DNA from: Anaerolineae bacterium
GTDB taxonomy: Bacteria > Chloroflexota > Anaerolineae > Anaerolineales > E44-bin32
Direction: 5' to 3'
DNA: 9,904 nt
Assembly (NCBI GenBank): GCA_030598885.1
Contig: JAUVOZ010000067.1
Span: 1-9,904, forward strand
Below the pieces are notes generated by a model, which was not told where the DNA came from, ran no database searches, and saw only the letters and a program-made list of their open reading frames with translations. How positions within the stretch are numbered: position 1 is the first letter of the stretch; the number at the start of each line of letters is the position of its first letter. The position numbers and the translations under genes were made by a program. Of this stretch, positions 6,531-9,904 are shown one piece after another.

Positions 6531-6564
6531 AGGGGCTGTCCAGTGATCTTTTGGGACAGCCCCT
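6531..6564 (-). terminator. Perfect 11-bp hairpin just after clpC
   Basis: AGGGGCTGTCC (6531-6541) and GGACAGCCCCT (6554-6564) pair perfectly around a 12-nt loop, 25 bp past the clpC stop. On the minus strand the tail is CTTCTCGTTCC, only loosely T-rich, so termination would be weak. It may slow or protect the 3' end. It is also the right end of the MITE-like element. Confidence 0.4.
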
Positions 6565-6589
6565 TGGAAGACCAACATTACCGTCTCGT

Positions 6590-9082
6590 TCAGCCAGCCG
6601 GCACCACCTCCTGGGTCTCATCTGCCAATTCAGTGGTTTCTCGGTGCAGGACTATCTCGCCGTCCTCGGCGTTGATTAGGATGGTATCGAATCGCATGAA
6701 TTCACCTGCCAGCAAAGCATCCGACAGCTGGTCTTCAACCTTAGTTTGGATCAATCGCCTCAATGGACGAGCTCCCATCTCCGGGTCATAACCTAATTCC
6801 GCCAACAATAATCGGGCATCTTCCGAAGTTTGGAGGGTGATCTCATATTCGGTCAGCCTCCCAGCCACTTTGGCCAGTTCTAGGTCCACTATCTGGGTAA
6901 TTTCATCCTTTGTTAGAGCACGGAAAACGATGATCGCGTCTACCCGGTTGATAAATTCAGGTCGGAAGACCTTGCGCAAGGCATCCATTAATTTTTTGCG
7001 CATCTCCTCATATACCAGCCGCTCCTCTTTCTCCTCATCCCGATCGAGAGCGAAACCGATTTGGGTCTGTCGCCTGATCATCTCGGCTCCGACATTGGAA
7101 GTCATCACAATGATCGCGTTACGGAAATCAACCTTGTGCCCCCTTGCATCGGTGAGATGTCCTTCCTCCATAATCTGGAGCAACATATTATGAGCTTCCA
7201 GGTGCGCTTTTTCGACCTCGTCAAAGACCACGATCGAATAAGGTCGTCGGCGGATAGCTTCTGTCAATTGCCCGGCGTTTTCATATCCAATATAACCCGG
7301 TGGGGCACCCACCAGACGGCTGACGCTATGCCGCTCCATGAACTCCGACATGTCAATCTGGACCAGCGATTCCTCGCTGCCGAAGATGAATTCAGCCAGC
7401 GCCTTGGTCAGCTCAGTCTTGCCCACACCAGTCGGTCCGAGGAATATAAAGGAGCCAATGGGACGCTTGGGGTCCTTCAAACCAGCCCGCGCTCGGCGCA
7501 CCGCTTTGGATATGGCTTCGATCGCCTCGTCTTGACCGATAATCCGCCGATGCAATGCTACTTCCATTTGCAGCAGGTGCTTGGATTCCTCCTGGGCGAT
7601 CTGCATTACCGGTATTCCGGTCCACATTGAGACCACTTCGGCGATATCCTCAGCCGATACCTTAGGACCTTCCCGCCTATGATCCCAGGCAGTTCGCAAC
7701 TGGCTCAGCTTCTCATCAAGCTCAGCCTTATGCACCTCAAACCTCTGCACATCGTCATAACGCGCTTCCTCAACTGCCTGAGTATGTGCCTCACGCGTCT
7801 GCCGCAATTCAGTGATGATTTTCTTAAGTGCAATTGCCTCCGGGCTCTTATACATACGAACGCGCGAAGCGGCCTCATCGATCAAGTCGATCGCTTTATC
7901 TGGTAGGTAGCGGTCGGTTACATAGCGTGAGGATAAATGAACCGCAGCTTCCAGCGCCTCATCGGTGATCACTAATTTGTGGTGCTCTTCGTAGGGTCGT
8001 CGTACGCCACGTAGAATTTCAACAGTTTCCTCGATAGTGGGTTCCTCCACCATCACTGGCTGGAATCGCCGCTCAAGGGATGCATCGTTCTCTATGTGTT
8101 TACGATACTCGTCCATCGTGGTAGCGCCAATCACTTGCAGCTCACCACGGGCGAGCGCTGGCTTGAGGATATTAGCCGCGTCCACCGATGACCCCGCCGA
8201 TCCGGCGCCCACTATCATATGAACCTCATCGATGAAAAGAATCGCTCCCGCGGACTTCAACTCATCAATCACTCGCTTGAGACGTTCCTCAAACTGACCT
8301 CGATACATAGTGCCCGCCACCAACGAGCCGACATCCAATTGCAACACCCGTTTATCGAGCAGCGGGCCTGGTGTCTCTCCGGCTACGATGTGCTGGGCAA
8401 GACCCTCAACGATAGCCGTCTTACCCACACCTGGTTCACCAATCAAGGCAGGGTTATTCTTAGTGCGCCGCGCTAATATCTGGATCACGCGCTCGATTTC
8501 CTTCTCACGACCGATCACTGGATCGAGCTTTTTCTCCTCGGCCAATAAAGTCAAATCCGTTGCCAATTGATCCACGAGCGGAGTCTTTGTTTCTTGCTCC
8601 TTGCGGGTAGCTCCGGCTTGACGAGCCGTGCGGCCGGTGGGACTCTCCTGGAGAATACGACGAGTTTGACGGCGTATCTGTTCCGGCGTGATTCCCAGCT
8701 TACGTAAAACGTCAATTCCCACGCCCTCCCCTCGATGCACCAGGCCCAACAACAGATGTTCAGTACCAATGTAATGATGCCCCATCCGTCGCGCTTCTTC
8801 GATCGCGCTTTGCAGTACCTGCTCGGTTCCCGGTGCTAGTTCAATTCGACCACCTTTGTGTCGCCCAACTCCGGTCAGCCTTTCCACTACATCTTTGACA
8901 CGCGCTGGGGCTAAGCCCAACTCACGCAATACGCGGCCAGCCACGCCACCCTCTTCACGAATCAGACCGAGTAGGAGATGTTCAGTTCCGATGTGGTTGT
9001 GATTCAACTTTTCGGCTTCTTCATGGGCCAGACTTAACACCCGTCGAGCCCGTTGAGTGAAGCGCTCCATTTTATCGGCCAC
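6590..9082 (-). CDS. clpC: ATP-dependent Clp protease ATP-binding subunit ClpC (Hsp100)
   Basis: ClpC is a two-ring AAA+ unfoldase that feeds proteins to the ClpP peptidase in the cytoplasm. The protein has 830 residues, normal for ClpC. Order: a duplicated N-domain (about 6-70 and 80-145, each with an IGTEHLLLGL motif); AAA1 with Walker A GEPGVGKTA (215-223), pore loop GTMYRG (257-262) and Walker B ILFIDEVH (281-288); a short middle domain with a UVR-like coiled coil (about 412-465), which sets it apart from ClpB with its longer M domain; AAA2 with Walker A GPTGVGKTE (549-557), pore loop GYIGY (596-600) and Walker B VVFDEVEK (618-625); and an IGF tripeptide (675-677), the ClpP-docking loop. 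Start is GTG at 9082, 5 nt after GGAGGT; the in-frame ATG at 9070 is too far from the SD. No mcsA, mcsB or ctsR is adjacent. Confidence 0.96.
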   Translation of the reverse strand: MADKMERFTQRARRVLSLAHEEAEKLNHNHIGTEHLLLGLIREEGGVAGRVLRELGLAPARVKDVVERLTGVGRHKGGRIELAPGTEQVLQSAIEEARRMGHHYIGTEHLLLGLVHRGEGVGIDVLRKLGITPEQIRRQTRRILQESPTGRTARQAGATRKEQETKTPLVDQLATDLTLLAEEKKLDPVIGREKEIERVIQILARRTKNNPALIGEPGVGKTAIVEGLAQHIVAGETPGPLLDKRVLQLDVGSLVAGTMYRGQFEERLKRVIDELKSAGAILFIDEVHMIVGAGSAGSSVDAANILKPALARGELQVIGATTMDEYRKHIENDASLERRFQPVMVEEPTIEETVEILRGVRRPYEEHHKLVITDEALEAAVHLSSRYVTDRYLPDKAIDLIDEAASRVRMYKSPEAIALKKIITELRQTREAHTQAVEEARYDDVQRFEVHKAELDEKLSQLRTAWDHRREGPKVSAEDIAEVVSMWTGIPVMQIAQEESKHLLQMEVALHRRIIGQDEAIEAISKAVRRARAGLKDPKRPIGSFIFLGPTGVGKTELTKALAEFIFGSEESLVQIDMSEFMERHSVSRLVGAPPGYIGYENAGQLTEAIRRRPYSIVVFDEVEKAHLEAHNMLLQIMEEGHLTDARGHKVDFRNAIIVMTSNVGAEMIRRQTQIGFALDRDEEKEERLVYEEMRKKLMDALRKVFRPEFINRVDAIIVFRALTKDEITQIVDLELAKVAGRLTEYEITLQTSEDARLLLAELGYDPEMGARPLRRLIQTKVEDQLSDALLAGEFMRFDTILINAEDGEIVLHRETTELADETQEVVPAG

Positions 9083-9087
9083 TCTTT

Positions 9088-9093
9088 ACCTCC
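9088..9093 (-). promoter_or_regulatory. Shine-Dalgarno of clpC
   Basis: GGAGGT on the minus strand, followed by AAAGA and the GTG at 9082-9080. The 5-nt spacing fixes the GTG start rather than the ATG four codons later. Confidence 0.7.
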
Positions 9094-9126
9094 ATACCAC
9101 TCTCAAAATTCACCCTCAACTCCCTC

Positions 9127-9135
9127 ATTTTACCA
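9127..9135 (-). promoter_or_regulatory. Extended -10 promoter candidate for clpC
   Basis: TGGTAAAAT reads as an extended -10 (TGn plus TAAAAT, 5 of 6 to consensus). The predicted start is near 9120, giving a leader of about 38 nt with the SD. No good -35 is seen, as is usual for extended -10 promoters. An independent clpC promoter is expected because a strong terminator lies just upstream. Confidence 0.4.
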
Positions 9136-9163
9136 AAGTTTATCGTTGTTACCCTTTAGAATA

Positions 9164-9175
9164 GGACAATTGTCC
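9164..9175. promoter_or_regulatory. 12-bp perfect palindrome upstream of clpC
   Basis: GGACAATTGTCC is its own reverse complement. It is centred about 50 bp upstream of the predicted clpC transcription start, a position suited to a regulator. It is not a CIRCE element, and I see no CtsR-type GGTCAAA repeat, so the regulator, if any, is unknown. Confidence 0.4.
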
Positions 9176-9187
9176 CGGTAAAAGAAT

Positions 9188-9230
9188 AAAAAAACGGCTG
9201 GGCGTACTCATCTTTGTCGCCCAGCCGTTT
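9188..9230 (-). terminator. Strong intrinsic terminator of the acidic repeat gene
   Basis: AAACGGCTGGGCG (9192-9204) and CGCCCAGCCGTTT (9218-9230) are 13-bp perfect arms around a 13-nt loop. On the minus strand the stem is followed by seven T residues (9194-9188). It begins 2 nt after the stop codon of the acidic gene and separates it from clpC. Confidence 0.92.
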
Positions 9231-9232
9231 GG

Positions 9233-9904
9233 CTACTCAGTCTCAACTTCACCACCGCCGGGGTCTTCAAACTCCGATTCAACCGCCGAGGGAGATTCTT
9301 CCTCGGTACCTGGCGCTTCAACCTGTTCAGACTCGTTGACTTCATCCTGCGTCGCTTCGGACTCCTCGACTTCGATAATCTCTTCCTCCACCATCTCGGG
9401 CTCAATAATCTCAGCTACCTCAGCTTCAAGCGCTTCAGGATTCACCTCTTCGGTGATCTCCTCCACCTGCTCCATGGGCTCCGATACTTCTGCGGCTTCA
9501 ACCGGTAACTCTTCCACTTCCACCGCCTCGACAGCCTCTTCCTCCACCGTCTCAGGCTCAATAATCTCAGCTGCCTCAGCTTCAAGCGCCTCAGGATTCA
9601 CCTCTTCGGTGATCTCCTCCACCGGCTCTACGGGCTCCGAGACTTCTGCGGTCTCAACCGGTAACTCTTCCACTTCCACCGCCTCGACAGCCTCTTCCTC
9701 CACCTTCTCAGGCTCAATAATCTCAGTTACCTCAGCTTCAAGCGCCTCAGGATTCACCTCTTCGGTGATCTCCTCCACCGGCTCCGTGGGCTCCGAGATT
9801 TCTGCGGCCTCAACCGGTAACTCTTCCACTGCCACCGCCTCGACAGCCTCTTCCTCCACCGTCTCAGGTGCAATAATATCGTCTGCTTCAGACTCCGATA
9901 TTTC
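9233..9904 (-). CDS. Highly acidic tandem-repeat protein, C-terminal part (5' end outside the window)
   Basis: The frame is open from the window edge (9904) to a TAG at 9235-9233, giving 223 visible residues. The GTG at 9859 lies inside a repeat (...APETVEEEAV) and is not the start. Glu, Val and Ala dominate, with a single Lys and no Arg, Cys or Trp visible, so the pI must be very low. Three tandem units of 52 residues (VEEEAVEAV...EAEVTEIIEPE) are followed by a non-repeated acidic tail (VEEEIIEVEES to GGGEVETE). No signal peptide, membrane segment or enzyme motif can be seen in this part. I do not recognise the gene. It could be a free-standing disordered or helical acidic protein, or an acidic extension on a conserved N-terminal domain such as a ribosomal protein; the missing 5' part would decide. 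Confidence 0.8.
   Translation of the reverse strand, partial: EISESEADDIIAPETVEEEAVEAVAVEELPVEAAEISEPTEPVEEITEEVNPEALEAEVTEIIEPEKVEEEAVEAVEVEELPVETAEVSEPVEPVEEITEEVNPEALEAEAAEIIEPETVEEEAVEAVEVEELPVEAAEVSEPMEQVEEITEEVNPEALEAEVAEIIEPEMVEEEIIEVEESEATQDEVNESEQVEAPGTEEESPSAVESEFEDPGGGEVETE
9392..9859 (-). repeat. Three 156-bp in-frame tandem repeats
   Basis: Units at 9704-9859, 9548-9703 and 9392-9547 each encode 52 residues. By hand count neighbouring units differ at about 9 and 10 of 156 bases, around 94% identity, including silent changes. The residues just upstream (IIAPET) match the end of a unit (IIEPET), so the array may continue as a degenerate copy beyond 9859. Confidence 0.9.

Larger units (their letters stand above)
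6384..6564. mobile_element. Candidate MITE-like element with 17-bp terminal inverted repeats
   Basis: The left end AGGGGTTGTCCCAAAAG (6384-6400) and the reverse complement of the right end, AGGGGCTGTCCCAAAAG (6564-6548), match at 16 of 17 bases. A second nested inverted pair lies inside: GGGTCTGTGAT (6442-6452) and ATCACAGACCC (6505-6515). The 181-bp unit has no coding capacity, so it fits a non-autonomous miniature element. The GGGGxTGTCCCAAAAG ends resemble terminal repeats of several transposase families, but I cannot assign one. No clear target-site duplication is visible (flanks end ...AACAA and begin TGGAAG). The alternative is a complex clpC terminator. Confidence 0.45.
6187..6589. other. 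Intergenic region between clpC and radA
   Basis: This 403-bp gap divides in two. Bases 6187-6383 hold the radA leader, its TATAAT and a plus-strand promoter-like pair (6295-6324); no gene is visible. Bases 6384-6564 form a dense set of nested inverted repeats, read as a MITE-like element that may also end clpC transcription. Short reading frames here run into the antisense of clpC and have no coding support. Confidence 0.6.

Noticed and set aside
7061..7630. A 189-codon plus-strand frame antisense to clpC
   Set aside because: It is the opposite strand of strongly conserved ClpC coding sequence (AAA2 domain), so it is explained as a shadow.
9083..9190. CIRCE or CtsR operator before clpC
   Set aside because: No TTAGCACTC/GAGTGCTAA pair and no GGTCAAA direct repeat are present.
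9392..9859. CRISPR-like regular repeats
   Set aside because: The 156-bp units are contiguous, have no spacers, and keep an open reading frame throughout, so they are coding repeats.

Overview
The window holds four complete housekeeping genes (priA, dnaA, radA, clpC) and the ends of two more. The organism is a bacterium, probably a member of Chloroflexota (Anaerolineae-like). That placement is from memory: PriA carries a roughly 30-residue insertion before its LPPVRVVDMR segment and reads KGLDLP where most PriAs read KGHDFP, a style I associate with that phylum. GC content looks moderate, Shine-Dalgarno (SD) sequences are strong, and two of the three minus-strand starts that can be seen are GTG.

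Layout: on the plus strand, the last 57 codons of a MEMO/AmrB-family protein (to 175) are followed by priA (250-2760). A dyad-rich gap of 111 bp separates priA from the convergent dnaA (2872-4215, minus). The 597 bp between the dnaA start and the radA stop hold an 18-bp perfect palindrome beside the dnaA SD, an A+T-rich block with a promoter-like pair, and no canonical DnaA boxes. radA (4813-6186, minus) comes next. A 403-bp gap then contains a candidate 181-bp MITE-like element and hairpins that probably end clpC transcription. clpC (6590-9082, minus) has its own promoter-like signals and a 12-bp palindrome upstream. A strong intrinsic terminator (9188-9230) ends the last gene, an extremely acidic protein with three 52-residue tandem repeats (9233 to beyond 9904, minus).

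Functionally the centre is genome maintenance: DnaA starts replication, PriA restarts collapsed forks, and RadA processes recombination intermediates. ClpC adds protein quality control. dnaN is not beside dnaA here. Each minus-strand gene seems to be its own transcription unit, since long gaps with terminator-like or promoter-like signals lie between them.

I found no evidence of a novel multi-gene system. The points most worth a second look are the MITE-like element, the SD-masking hairpin before radA, the palindromes before dnaA and clpC, and the acidic repeat protein.
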